Shown one piece after another: positions 1 through 8,129 of a DNA stretch of 64,000 bases. Position numbers and translations under genes: made by a program. The notes under the pieces were generated by a model. It was not told the origin of the DNA and searched no databases. It saw only the letters and a list, made by a program, of their open reading frames with translations. The stretch comes from Neomegalonema sp. (GTDB lineage Bacteria; Pseudomonadota; Alphaproteobacteria; Rhodobacterales; Rhodobacteraceae). The stretch is taken from NCBI RefSeq assembly GCF_028688855.1, contig NZ_JAQTXI010000001.1, positions 142,001 to 206,000 of the forward strand. The letters run 5' to 3'. Each line of letters begins with the position of its first letter. Position 1 is the first letter of the stretch.

Positions 1-1179
1 ATGGACGCCCTGATCGAAGACGTGCGGGCCACGCCCTCGATCTCGGTGGTGGAGGGCGTCATCGCGGTGGACTTCGCCGTGGCGGAGGGCCGCGTGATCG
101 GCGTCTTCGCCCGCGCCGCCGGAGACCGCTACGCCACGCCGCTCTTCTTCCGCGCCGACGCCACGATTCTCGCCGCCGGGGGCCTCGGAGGGCTCTACGC
201 CGTGACCACCAATCCCTCGCGGGTGCGGGGCCAGGCCATGGGCATGGCGGCCCGGGCGGGCGCCGTGATCGCCGATCCGGAGTTCGTGCAGTTCCATCCG
301 ACCGCCATCGACCTCGGCAAGGATCCCGCGCCGCTGGCCACCGAGGCCCTGCGCGGCGAAGGCGCCCTGCTGGTCGACGAGGGCGGGCGGCGCTTCATGC
401 CCGAGGTCCATCCCGACGCCGAGCTCGCCCCGCGCGACGTGGTGGCCCGGGCGATCTTCGCGCAGATCCAGGCGGGGCATCGTCCGGCGCTCGACGCCCG
501 CGCGGCGCTCGGAACGGAGTTCGGCGAGAAGTTCCCCACCGTCATGGGCTATCTCCAGGAGGCGGGGATAGATCCCTCGATCCAGACCATCCCGGTGGCT
601 CCGGCGGCGCATTACCACATGGGCGGCGTGCGGGTGGACGCTCATGGACGCAGCTCCCTGGGGAGTCTCTGGGTCTGCGGCGAAGCCTCCTCGACGGGGC
701 TGCACGGCGCCAACCGCCTCGCCTCCAACGGATTGCTGGAGGCGGTGGTCTTCGCCGCCCGCGTGGCCGAGGATGTGGAGAAGCAGGTCTCCGAGAGCCT
801 GCCCGCCGCCCTGCCCGAGCTTCTCCCTCGCGCCGACTTCAGCGCCGAAGGCGAATTGCGCAATCTCTGGGCGGTGCACGAGCTGCGCCAGACCATGAGC
901 GACGACGTGGGGGTCGTCCGCGACGCCGAGGGGCTCAAGCGGGCGCTGCGCAAGATCGCGCGTCTGGAGCGCGAGGCGGCGGGAGCTTCGCGCAGCTACC
1001 TCAACATGACCACCGCCGCGACCATGGTCGCGGCCGCCGCCCTGCGCCGGACGGAAAGCCGCGGCGGGCATTTCCGCAGCGACTTCCCCGAGACCGATCC
1101 GGCCTGGGCGCATCGCACCGAGATCACGCTCGACGAGGCTCTGGCCATCCGCGCCGCAGCCGTGGAGGAAGCCCGATGA
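1..1179 (+). CDS. nadB: L-aspartate oxidase, C-terminal part (5' truncated by window edge)
   Basis: Flavoprotein that oxidises L-aspartate to iminoaspartate, the first step of de novo NAD synthesis. The 392 visible residues match the C-terminal three quarters of the family: the FAD-linked stretch ILAAGGLGGLYAVTTNP, the substrate-loop motif FVQFHPTAI, EALRGEGALLVDE, HYHMGGV, and GEASSTGLHGANRLASNGLLE near the second FAD site, followed by the helical tail with the ELR motif. NadB is usually about 510-540 residues, so roughly 130 N-terminal residues with the dinucleotide-binding fold lie upstream; the ATG at position 1 is an internal methionine, not the start. The stop overlaps the nadC start (ATGA), so the two are probably translationally coupled. 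NadA is expected upstream but not visible. Confidence 0.93.
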   Translation: MDALIEDVRATPSISVVEGVIAVDFAVAEGRVIGVFARAAGDRYATPLFFRADATILAAGGLGGLYAVTTNPSRVRGQAMGMAARAGAVIADPEFVQFHPTAIDLGKDPAPLATEALRGEGALLVDEGGRRFMPEVHPDAELAPRDVVARAIFAQIQAGHRPALDARAALGTEFGEKFPTVMGYLQEAGIDPSIQTIPVAPAAHYHMGGVRVDAHGRSSLGSLWVCGEASSTGLHGANRLASNGLLEAVVFAARVAEDVEKQVSESLPAALPELLPRADFSAEGELRNLWAVHELRQTMSDDVGVVRDAEGLKRALRKIARLEREAAGASRSYLNMTTAATMVAAAALRRTESRGGHFRSDFPETDPAWAHRTEITLDEALAIRAAAVEEAR

Positions 1180-2048
1180 CCGCCAGCCTTCCCGTTCCGC
1201 CCCTGCCCGAGGCCCTGATCCGACCCGCCGTCGAGGCGGCGCTGATCGAGGACTGGGGCCGGGCGGGCGACGTCACCACCGACGCCACGATTCCCATGGG
1301 AACTCAGGCCCGCGCGGCGATCAACGCCCGCGAGCCGGGCGTGGCGGCGGGCGTCCAGGTGGCGGAGCTGGCCTTCCGGCTGGTGGATCCGGGCCTGAAG
1401 ATCGCGGTCCATCTCGCCGACGGCGCACGCATGGCCAGGGGCGACGCCATCCTGACCGTGACCGGCGAAGCGCGCTCGATCCTGATGGGCGAGCGGGTGG
1501 CCTTGAACTTCATGGGGCGGATGTGCGGAATCGCGAGCCTCACGCGGCGCATCGCCGAGTCCATCGCCCATACCAAAGCCAGGATCGCCGACACCCGCAA
1601 GACCACGCCGGGCCTGCGGATCTTCGAGAAACGCGCCGTGCGGCTCGGAGGCGGGGCGAATCACCGCTTCGGCCTGGATGACGCGGTTCTCATCAAGGAC
1701 AATCATCTTGTCGCGGCGGGCGGCGTCCGTCCGGCTCTGGAGCGCGCCCGCGCCTACGCCGGGCACATGATGAAGATCGAGCTTGAAGTGGATTCCCTCG
1801 ACCAGCTCGACGAGGCGCTGAGGATCGGGATCGCCGACAACATCCTGCTCGACAACATGTCGCCCGAGACCCTGCGCGAGGCCGTGCGCCGGGCCGAAGC
1901 CGCCGCCCGCCGCCCGCTTCTGGAGGCCAGCGGCGGAATCACGCCCGAGACCGCGCCCTCCATCGCGGAGACGGGGGTGGATCTGCTCTCGGCGGGCTTC
2001 CTGACCCATTCGGTCCGGACCCTGGACGTGGGTCTGGATTTCTCCTGA
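1176..2048 (+). CDS. nadC: Nicotinate-nucleotide pyrophosphorylase (carboxylating)
   Basis: Quinolinate phosphoribosyltransferase: converts quinolinate and PRPP to nicotinate mononucleotide, CO2 and pyrophosphate, the last committed step of de novo NAD synthesis. The 290-residue product has the normal length. Visible family motifs are EDWGRAGDVTTDA near the N-terminus, the RKTTPGLR phosphate-binding motif, KDNHL, the ELEVDSLDQLDEAL strand, DNILLDNMSPE and EASGGI near the C-terminus. The start ATG overlaps the nadB stop by four bases. Nothing unusual in composition. No further gene follows closely; a non-coding stretch of about 220 bases separates it from pcm. Confidence 0.96.
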   Translation: MTASLPVPPLPEALIRPAVEAALIEDWGRAGDVTTDATIPMGTQARAAINAREPGVAAGVQVAELAFRLVDPGLKIAVHLADGARMARGDAILTVTGEARSILMGERVALNFMGRMCGIASLTRRIAESIAHTKARIADTRKTTPGLRIFEKRAVRLGGGANHRFGLDDAVLIKDNHLVAAGGVRPALERARAYAGHMMKIELEVDSLDQLDEALRIGIADNILLDNMSPETLREAVRRAEAAARRPLLEASGGITPETAPSIAETGVDLLSAGFLTHSVRTLDVGLDFS

Positions 2049-2273
2049 CGTCGAAGGGAGCCCGGATTTCTCCGGACGCCGAATCGACGCCCCGAACGTC
2101 TCGGCGAACGTGACTTCGGGGCGCCTTGGCTCCATAACTGGACGCTCGCGAAGGGCTGGTGCGGATAGGGCGGAAATCCGCCTCCGGACCCGCTCCGCGC
2201 CGCCGCCTCGCCTTGCGCCCCGGTTCGTTCCGTGGCACAGACCAACCCATTCGTTCCTCCGGAGGAGCTTCCC

Positions 2274-2939
2274 ATGTCGAGCAGCAGCAGCCCCCTCGCC
2301 GCCGCGCGCCAAGCCATGGTCGACCGTCAGGTGCGTCCCGCGGACGTGACCCGCCGAGGCGTGATCGCCGCCATGCTGGAGATTCCGCGCGAGGATTTCG
2401 CGCCGGAGTCCTTCCGGGCCGCCGCCTATTCCGACTCGCCGATTCCTCTGGGCGGAGGCCGCCAGATCCTCGAACCGCGCGTCCAGGCCAAGCTTCTGGA
2501 CCTCGCCGAGCTGGAGCCCGAGGAGAAGATCCTCCTCGTGGGCGCCGGAACCGGCTATGGGGCGGCTCTGGCGGGGAAGCTCTCGCGCCACGTGACCGCC
2601 CTGGAGAGCGATCCGGAGCTGGCCGACAAGGCCCGCGCCAATCTGGAGCGCCTGGCGCCTCACGTCCGCGTGATCCTCGGCGACCTGGCCGACGGCGCGC
2701 CGGAGTCCGGCCCATATGACGTGATACTGCTCGAAGGCGGCGTCGAAACCGCCCTCGACTCGCTGGAGACGCTCGATTCCCAGCTGGCCCCCGGCGGCCG
2801 CCTGATCTTCGTCAGCCTCGAAGGCCCCATGGGCCGGGCCAGGCTGGCGGCCAAGGGCGACCTGCGGGGCCGCGTGGTCTTCGACGCCGCCGCGACGGTC
2901 CTGCCGGGCTTCGCGCGCAAGCCCGGCTTCGTGTTCTGA
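2274..2939 (+). CDS. pcm: Protein-L-isoaspartate O-methyltransferase family protein
   Basis: SAM-dependent methyltransferase of the PCMT family, which tags isoaspartyl residues in damaged proteins for repair. The product is 221 residues; it has ARQAMVDRQVRPADVT at the N-terminus, the IPREDF motif, GGGRQILEPR, and the SAM-binding loop LLVGAGTGYGAALAGKL. In the family the first loop is normally VLEIGTGSGY; here the acidic residue is a glycine-rich substitution, as in the shorter alphaproteobacterial paralogues, so true repair activity is less sure. An in-frame ATG lies 42 bases upstream at 2232, but GGAGGAG at 2261-2267 is placed correctly for the ATG at 2274, so I use that start. It is followed closely by the tolC-type gene, a common alphaproteobacterial pairing. 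Confidence 0.85.
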   Translation: MSSSSSPLAAARQAMVDRQVRPADVTRRGVIAAMLEIPREDFAPESFRAAAYSDSPIPLGGGRQILEPRVQAKLLDLAELEPEEKILLVGAGTGYGAALAGKLSRHVTALESDPELADKARANLERLAPHVRVILGDLADGAPESGPYDVILLEGGVETALDSLETLDSQLAPGGRLIFVSLEGPMGRARLAAKGDLRGRVVFDAAATVLPGFARKPGFVF

Positions 2940-2984
2940 CATCGGCGGAGGCCCTCGAGGCTCCGTCGGCCCAAGGAGGCCCCC

Positions 2985-4415
2985 ATGCGCCGCTGGACGC
3001 GTTGGACGACCGCTCTCGCTCTGACGGCGGGGGTCTTCGCCGGACTCTTCGCGACCCCTTCGGCTCAGGCCGAAACGCTCTATGACGCGTTGAGCGACGC
3101 CTATCGCAACAATCCTTCCCTCGCGGCGGGGCGCTTCGGGCTCCAGAGCGCCGCCGAAAGCCTGACCCAGGCCCGGCTGGGCTATTCGCCCTCGCTGAAC
3201 GCCAGCGGCAGCTACGGCGTCCGGGGCGACCGCCTGCTCAACAGCGGCGCCGGCTGGGGAGACAGCCTTTCGGCGTCGCTCAGCGCCTCTCTGCCGGTCT
3301 ACGACGGCGGCCGCACCGCCATCGCGATCCGTCAGGCGGCCGAATCCCTCGACGCCAGCCAGCTGGGCTATCTGCAGTCCGAGCAATCGGCGCTGCTGGA
3401 CACCGTGGTGGCCTACGTCACGCTGGTCCGCGACCGCGAGCTGCTCGGCATGACCCTGTCGAGCTTCGAGATCTTCCGCCAGCAATCCGAGGCGGCGCGG
3501 CTGCGCTTCGAGGTCGGCGAGGCCACCCTCACCGACGTGGCCCAGGCCGAGGCCCAGCTCTCCAGCACGCGGGCTTCGGTGGTCCAGGCGCGCGGGGCCC
3601 TGACCATCAGCGAGCAGACCTTCCGGCGCCTCGTGGGGCGCGTCCCGGACAATCCCCAGCCGCCGAGCCGCCTGCCCACCCTGCCCTCGACGCTGGATCT
3701 GGCGCTCTCGGAGGCCATGGCCCATCCCTCGATTCTGGCGGCCCGCGCCCAGGAGCGCGCCGCCATCGCCGCCGCCGAATCGACGATGACCGGCTACATG
3801 CCCACCGTGGGCGTGAGCGCGGGGGTCTCGACCTCCAAGAGCGACATGTTCCCGGTGCTCGACGACTTCAACAACAGCGCCAACATCGGGGTGTCGATCA
3901 ACCACCCGATCTATGACGGCGGCGTGGTCGACAGCCGCGTGCGGGCCGCCCGCGCGACGGCCTCCCAGCGGCGCATGCAGATCATGGACGCCGAAGCCGC
4001 CGTGCGCCAGAGCGTAGGCTCGGCCTTCACCAGCTACGTCACCGCGCAACAGAGCCTGGCGGCCAATCTGGCGCGGGTGCAGGCGGCCCAGCTCGCCTAC
4101 ACCGGCGTGAGCGAGGAGATGACCGTCGGCGCCCGTTCGGTTCTGGACCAGCTCAACGCGCAGCAGAGTCTTCTGGACGCGCGCACGGCCCTCGTGCGGG
4201 CGGCGGCTGATTCGCACATCAGCGCCTACCGGATCCTGGGGTCGATGGGCCGCCTCAGCCCGACCTCCATCGGACTCAGCCGCATCTCCGAGCCGATTCC
4301 GCCCACGCCGACCTCCCAGGAGATCCGCCGCATGGGCATGGACGCCGCCGTGGCCATGGTCAACCGGTGGAACTTTCCCTGGAACCCCTTCGGATATGTC
4401 CGCAACAGGCTCTGA
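2985..4415 (+). CDS. tolC: TolC family outer membrane channel protein
   Basis: Outer-membrane exit duct for type I secretion or tripartite efflux. The 476-residue product has a Sec signal peptide (about residues 1-30, ending PSAQA before ETLYDAL) and the two internally repeated halves typical of the family: LYDALSDAYRNNPSLAAGR with a long helix, then LDLALSEAMAHPSILAAR in the second half. Each half has YDGG turns (LPVYDGGRTA and HPIYDGGVVDSR), the conserved points where beta strands join the helical barrel. Length is standard. AAGGAGG sits just upstream of the ATG. The pcm-tolC-PopZ order is known in Rhodobacterales; no inner-membrane partner is encoded next to it. Confidence 0.94.
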   Translation: MRRWTRWTTALALTAGVFAGLFATPSAQAETLYDALSDAYRNNPSLAAGRFGLQSAAESLTQARLGYSPSLNASGSYGVRGDRLLNSGAGWGDSLSASLSASLPVYDGGRTAIAIRQAAESLDASQLGYLQSEQSALLDTVVAYVTLVRDRELLGMTLSSFEIFRQQSEAARLRFEVGEATLTDVAQAEAQLSSTRASVVQARGALTISEQTFRRLVGRVPDNPQPPSRLPTLPSTLDLALSEAMAHPSILAARAQERAAIAAAESTMTGYMPTVGVSAGVSTSKSDMFPVLDDFNNSANIGVSINHPIYDGGVVDSRVRAARATASQRRMQIMDAEAAVRQSVGSAFTSYVTAQQSLAANLARVQAAQLAYTGVSEEMTVGARSVLDQLNAQQSLLDARTALVRAAADSHISAYRILGSMGRLSPTSIGLSRISEPIPPTPTSQEIRRMGMDAAVAMVNRWNFPWNPFGYVRNRL

Positions 4416-4717
4416 GGGCCCGCCTCGGCGATCCGATCGGATTTATTTCAAAAACAAGGCATTGATCCTTGGCCGAGGGGCGCATTTCCGCCTCTCGGCG
4501 GAATTTTGAAACGCGGAATCAACTCCTTCGCGTCTTCCCGGACTCCCCCCCAATAACCAGCCTTTAAGATTGTGCGCCTCATGATGCCCGCGCAGGCCGG
4601 GCGGAACCGGCCGAGGCTTCGGGGTTCCGGCCTCGGTCTGTCTTGTTTTGGCACGACAAAGATCTTAAGTTTCTTGCATTGGGGCGCATTGCGCGCAGGG
4701 ATATCGTGAAGGCCGCC
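4416..4717 (+). other. Intergenic region between tolC and the PopZ-like gene
   Basis: About 300 bases without a gene. It holds a 12-base perfect palindrome at 4431-4442 (ATCCGATCGGAT), a terminator-like hairpin at 4486-4507, and then a relatively A/T-rich stretch (about 4640-4680) that probably carries the promoter of the downstream gene. I could not assign -35 and -10 boxes with confidence. Confidence 0.6.
4486..4507 (+). terminator. Rho-independent terminator after tolC
   Basis: Stem TTCCGCC (4486-4492), loop TCTC, stem GGCGGAA (4497-4503), followed by TTTT. It lies about 70 bases after the tolC stop. Confidence 0.6.
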
Positions 4718-7246
4718 ATGTCGAATCACACCGCTTCGCCTCTCGAACCCAGCATGGAGGACATCCTCGCCTCCATCCGTCGAATCATCGCCGAGGAGGA
4801 CGAACAGGAGGCCCGCAACGCCCGGCGCGCCCGCGCCGAGGCCGAAGAGGCCCCGCCCCGCGTCGAGGCCCAGCAGCCGCGCGTCGAGCAGCCGCCCCGC
4901 GCCGAGGCCCCCCGTCCAGAGCCTTCGCGTCCGGAAGCCCCCCGCGCCGAGGTCTTCCGCGAGGCTCTGCGCGAGGCCCCCCGCGAGGCCGCGCGTCCGG
5001 AGCTTCCGCGTCCGGAGGCCCTGCGCGCCCCCGAGCCGCCCCGCCCCGAGCCCCGCCGCTTCCGCTTCGAGGAGCCCGCCCCCGTCGAGCCTCCGGCTCC
5101 GGCCGCGCCTCCTCCTCCCCCGGCTCCGGCCAAGGTCGACTGGAGCGGACTCGGCGCCGCCGCGCGCGAACCCGAGCCGCCTGCGCCCTCCCGCCCCGCT
5201 CCGCGCGGCGGCGAACGCCTCGAAGAGGATTTCGGCTGGGCCGACCGCGCCCTGGGGCGCCCCGCTCCCGAGACCGAAGCGCGCTTCGAATTCGAGATCC
5301 CCTTCCGCGAGAGCGGCGACGCCGATCTGGACGCCGATTTCGGCGCGATCCTGAAATCCGCCTCGGCCTCCCGGCCCGAGCCGGTCGCGCCGCCGCCGCC
5401 CCGCGTGGTGGAGAGCGCCTATGGCGGCCGCTTCGTCGAGGAGCCGCCGCGCGTTCCGGAGCCGCCTGCGCCCTCGCGGCCTGCGGCCCCTCCTCCGGCC
5501 CAGATCCAGGCCCCTCCTCCGGCTGCGGCCCCGACGGCTCCGGCGGCCCCGGCGGTCGAGGATCCCTTCGCCCGCTTCCTGAATCCGCCGCCGAGCGCCT
5601 TCGACGACGGCTATACGCTGGATCCCGAAGCCGAGCCCCTGAAGCCCCTGTCCTCCTTCCGGTCCGAGGCCCTTGACTTCGACCGCAAGGTCGAGGAGGC
5701 CGCCTCCTCCGCGCGCCGGACCGTCGTCGATTCCGCCGACGACGCCGAAGCCTTCCTGCGCCGGACCGCCTCCGAGAGCTTCGCCGATCTCGCCGACCTC
5801 TCCGGGGGCGCCGTCGAGACCGCCCGAGGGGTCGGACGCTCCGCCTTCGGCGCCGCCGCCGATCTCGCCGGACAGGCGGACCGCTCGGCCGACTTCCTCC
5901 TCGACCGCGCCGGAGAGGCCGCTTCGGGCGCCGTCGAGACCGCCCGGGAGGCCGGACGCTCCGTCTTCGACGCCGCCGACGGACTCCTGGACAAGGCCGC
6001 CGATTCCACGGTCGAATTCACCGTCGAGACCGCCAGAGGCGCCGCCGATCTCGCCGGAGAGGCCGTCAGGGAGGCCGGACGCGCCGGACGCTCGGTCTTC
6101 GAGACCGCCGAAGATCTCGCCGCGGACGCCGGACGCGCCGCCGCCTCCGCCGCCGACTTCACTGTGGAGACCGCCAGGAGCGCCGCCGATCTCGCCGCAG
6201 AAGCCGCCTCCAGCGCCGCCGATCCCCTGCGGGAGGCCGGACGCTTCGTCTTCGAGACCGTCGCCGATCCGGTCGCCGAGGCCGCCGACCTCGCCGAGGA
6301 GGCCGCCGGAAACGCCGCCGATCTCGCCGCCGAGGCCGCGAAGGCGACCGGCGAGGCGAGCCGCGCCCTCGTCGAGACGGCCGCGCCCTCCATCCCCGAG
6401 CTTCCGGTCTTCGAGCCGCCGAAATTCGACCTGCCCGACTTCGCCGCCCTGCGCGAGGAGACGTCGCGCAGGCTGGAGACCACGCGTCGCGAAGTGGACG
6501 ACATCTTCGGCTCCCTCTCCGACCTGCCTGCGGAGCCGACGCGGGCCTCTTCGACCCTGGATCCGGGCGAGGCTCTGGACGTCTTCGGCGTCGACCGCTT
6601 CAGCCGCGAGGATCTGGACGAGGGGGTTCTGAACCTCTCTTCGGAGCGCCGCATTCCCGAGGCGCCGCCCGCCGATCCGGTCGCGGAGCCGCCGCCCTTC
6701 GACGCCAGCTCCTTCTGGGGCCCCGATTCCGATTTCGAGCCTGGCCGCGATCCGGTTTCGCCGCTCGACATCCCGCCTGCGCCGACCGAGGCCGAATCCG
6801 GCTTCGTGCGCGAAGAGCTCCTGCTGACCGAGCGTCTGGGCGAGGCCGAGGATCCGGCCGCCGTCTGGGAGGCCGCAGGCCGGAGCGTCGCGACGACGGC
6901 CGCCGCCTCCACCGCCCTGACCGCCCGTCCTTCGGCGCCGCCCGCCGCGATCTCGGCGCGCCGGGCTCTGGTCGAAGAAGAGGATCTGCTCTCGGAAGCC
7001 GCCGAACGCGCCTCCGCGCGGGCGATGGCGGCTCTGTCGGGATCGGGCGCGCCCCGGCTGCACGGCGGCCTTGCGCTGCCGGGCTCCGAAGGCGAGGCGG
7101 AATCGCTGAACGCCGTGGTGCGCCAGATGCTCAAGCCCATGCTGCGCGAATGGCTGGACGAGAATCTGCCGGGCATGGTCGAGCGCCTGGTGCGGGCCGA
7201 AGTGGAGCGCGTCAGCGCCCGCGCGGCCTGGTCGGATCAGACCTGA
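4718..7246 (+). CDS. popZ: Giant PopZ-like polar organising protein (DUF2497 family)
   Basis: Predicted polar scaffold of the PopZ/DUF2497 family, which forms a condensate at the cell pole and in Caulobacter anchors the ParB-parS complex. The product is 842 residues. The family N-terminal helix is clear (residues 9-28, EPSMEDILASIRRIIAEE) and the C-terminal oligomerisation region is clear (about 797-842, with VVRQMLKPMLREWLDENLP). Between them lies a hugely expanded linker: a Pro/Glu/Arg-rich disordered part (about 30-300) and an Ala/Asp/Glu-rich part (about 319-558) made of repeated amphipathic units with the core VETAR and SVFETA/D, then a mixed acidic part. Caulobacter PopZ is about 177 residues. 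The ATG at 4718 is chosen because the conserved helix follows directly; an in-frame start at 4643 would add 25 unconserved residues. Confidence 0.88.
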   Translation: MSNHTASPLEPSMEDILASIRRIIAEEDEQEARNARRARAEAEEAPPRVEAQQPRVEQPPRAEAPRPEPSRPEAPRAEVFREALREAPREAARPELPRPEALRAPEPPRPEPRRFRFEEPAPVEPPAPAAPPPPPAPAKVDWSGLGAAAREPEPPAPSRPAPRGGERLEEDFGWADRALGRPAPETEARFEFEIPFRESGDADLDADFGAILKSASASRPEPVAPPPPRVVESAYGGRFVEEPPRVPEPPAPSRPAAPPPAQIQAPPPAAAPTAPAAPAVEDPFARFLNPPPSAFDDGYTLDPEAEPLKPLSSFRSEALDFDRKVEEAASSARRTVVDSADDAEAFLRRTASESFADLADLSGGAVETARGVGRSAFGAAADLAGQADRSADFLLDRAGEAASGAVETAREAGRSVFDAADGLLDKAADSTVEFTVETARGAADLAGEAVREAGRAGRSVFETAEDLAADAGRAAASAADFTVETARSAADLAAEAASSAADPLREAGRFVFETVADPVAEAADLAEEAAGNAADLAAEAAKATGEASRALVETAAPSIPELPVFEPPKFDLPDFAALREETSRRLETTRREVDDIFGSLSDLPAEPTRASSTLDPGEALDVFGVDRFSREDLDEGVLNLSSERRIPEAPPADPVAEPPPFDASSFWGPDSDFEPGRDPVSPLDIPPAPTEAESGFVREELLLTERLGEAEDPAAVWEAAGRSVATTAAASTALTARPSAPPAAISARRALVEEEDLLSEAAERASARAMAALSGSGAPRLHGGLALPGSEGEAESLNAVVRQMLKPMLREWLDENLPGMVERLVRAEVERVSARAAWSDQT
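5787..6340 (+). repeat. Degenerate in-gene tandem repeats encoding amphipathic helices
   Basis: Inside the PopZ-like gene. A repeated core around CCGTCGAGAC (coding VETAR) occurs at 5811, 5931 and 6021 and as a variant at 6162, so unit lengths are 120, 90 and 141 bases. Each unit also carries GGACGCTCCGTCTTCGA or a variant. Unit lengths are multiples of three, so the frame is kept. The encoded units are rich in Ala, Asp, Glu and Arg and resemble LEA or apolipoprotein-type amphipathic repeats. Confidence 0.75.
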
Positions 7247-7288
7247 TCCCGAGGGCGGGCTCCCCGCTCCGGTTTCCCTGAAGACCGT

Positions 7289-7327
7289 GCGACCCGGAAA
7301 GTCCGAAGGGCTTTCCGGGTCGCGTCC
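7289..7327. terminator. Bidirectional terminator between popZ-like gene and smr
   Basis: Perfect 13-base stem GCGACCCGGAAAG (7289-7301) and CTTTCCGGGTCGC (7311-7323) around a 9-base loop. It lies between two convergent genes, so it can serve both. The run of T is short on the plus strand. Confidence 0.7.
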
Positions 7328-7352
7328 TGTTTCGAGAGGCCCGGAGCCCTCG

Positions 7353-7991
7353 TCAGCTCTTGCGCAGATAGACGTAGAGCGCGCCCGCGCCGCCATGGCG
7401 GTCATGGGCCGGATAGACTCCGCCGACATGGGGCTTGAGCTGCGGGGAATCGAGCCAGCGCGGCGCCGCCTCCCGCAGGGTTCCGGGCTGGGCCTCCCGG
7501 CCCAGGGCGCGCGCCTGATAGTCTCCGCCCTTGCCCGTGACCACCAGGACCATGCGTTTGCCCGCCCGCCGCGCGGCCAGAATGAACAGCGTGAGCTCCA
7601 GATGGGCGTGATCCAGGGTCAGGCCGTGCAGATCGAGCCGCCCTTCGGGACGTTTTTCGCCTTTCATGAGGCGTTGGGCGGTGCGGCGGTCGAGTCCGGG
7701 CGTTCTGGGCCCGAGGGGCTCCACGAAGGGTCTGGCGACGACCGTCCGCCGGGGGAAGGGCGGCTCCGCGGAGGCGGGAGGCGCCTTGGGCCCGGCGCCG
7801 AAGAGGGCGGAGAAATCCGGCAGAGGCAGCAGGTCGGGGCGCGAGACAGGAGGCTCGGGCCTGCGCGGTTCGGGAGGCGGCTCCTCGGGCGCGGCGGACC
7901 TCCTGCGACGCGCCAGAGGCTCCGCGTCGCGCATGGCGGCCCGCCAGAGCTGCAGCTCTTCTTCGGTGGTGATCCTGCCCTTGCGCCGCAC
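7353..7991 (-). CDS. Smr domain protein (MutS2 C-terminal-like)
   Basis: Stand-alone Smr-domain protein; family members bind or nick nucleic acids, with roles proposed in recombination control or ribosome rescue. The 212-residue product has a basic, proline-rich N-terminal half and a C-terminal Smr domain (about residues 110-212) with LDLHGLTLDHAHLEL, the VVTGKGG loop, LREAAPRWL and the terminal GGAGALYVYLRK. A GTG at 7991 is chosen because GGGGAGGG lies about seven bases upstream of it; an in-frame GTG at 8039 would add 16 residues without a good ribosome site. It lies downstream of mltA on the same strand, the usual Rhodobacterales arrangement. Confidence 0.87.
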   Translation of the reverse strand: MRRKGRITTEEELQLWRAAMRDAEPLARRRRSAAPEEPPPEPRRPEPPVSRPDLLPLPDFSALFGAGPKAPPASAEPPFPRRTVVARPFVEPLGPRTPGLDRRTAQRLMKGEKRPEGRLDLHGLTLDHAHLELTLFILAARRAGKRMVLVVTGKGGDYQARALGREAQPGTLREAAPRWLDSPQLKPHVGGVYPAHDRHGGAGALYVYLRKS

Positions 7992-8129
7992 CTGCGCGCC
8001 CTCCCCTGTGTCTCCCTTCGTGGAAGCGCCGAACCCCACCCGACCCCTTGAGAGTCGGATGGGGCGGGAAGCGCCTTATATGGGGGCGCGCGGCCTCCGG
8101 GAAGGGTTTCCCGTCCCGCGCGCCTGTCT

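Noticed and set aside
1-3. ATG at position 1 as the start of nadB
   Set aside because: The first visible residues match the middle of the family; about 130 residues lie upstream of the window.
996-4217. Minus-strand open frame of 1073 codons opposite nadC, pcm and tolC
   Set aside because: It runs opposite three well-supported genes; its protein is Arg/Gly/His-rich with no motif. Long antisense frames are usual at this G+C.
5787-6340. Repeat block in popZ-like gene as a CRISPR array
   Set aside because: No constant repeat/spacer pattern; units differ in length and sequence, and all keep the reading frame.
4448-7429. Minus-strand open frame of 993 codons opposite the popZ-like gene
   Set aside because: Low-complexity Gly/Arg sequence made by reading the repeats on the other strand.
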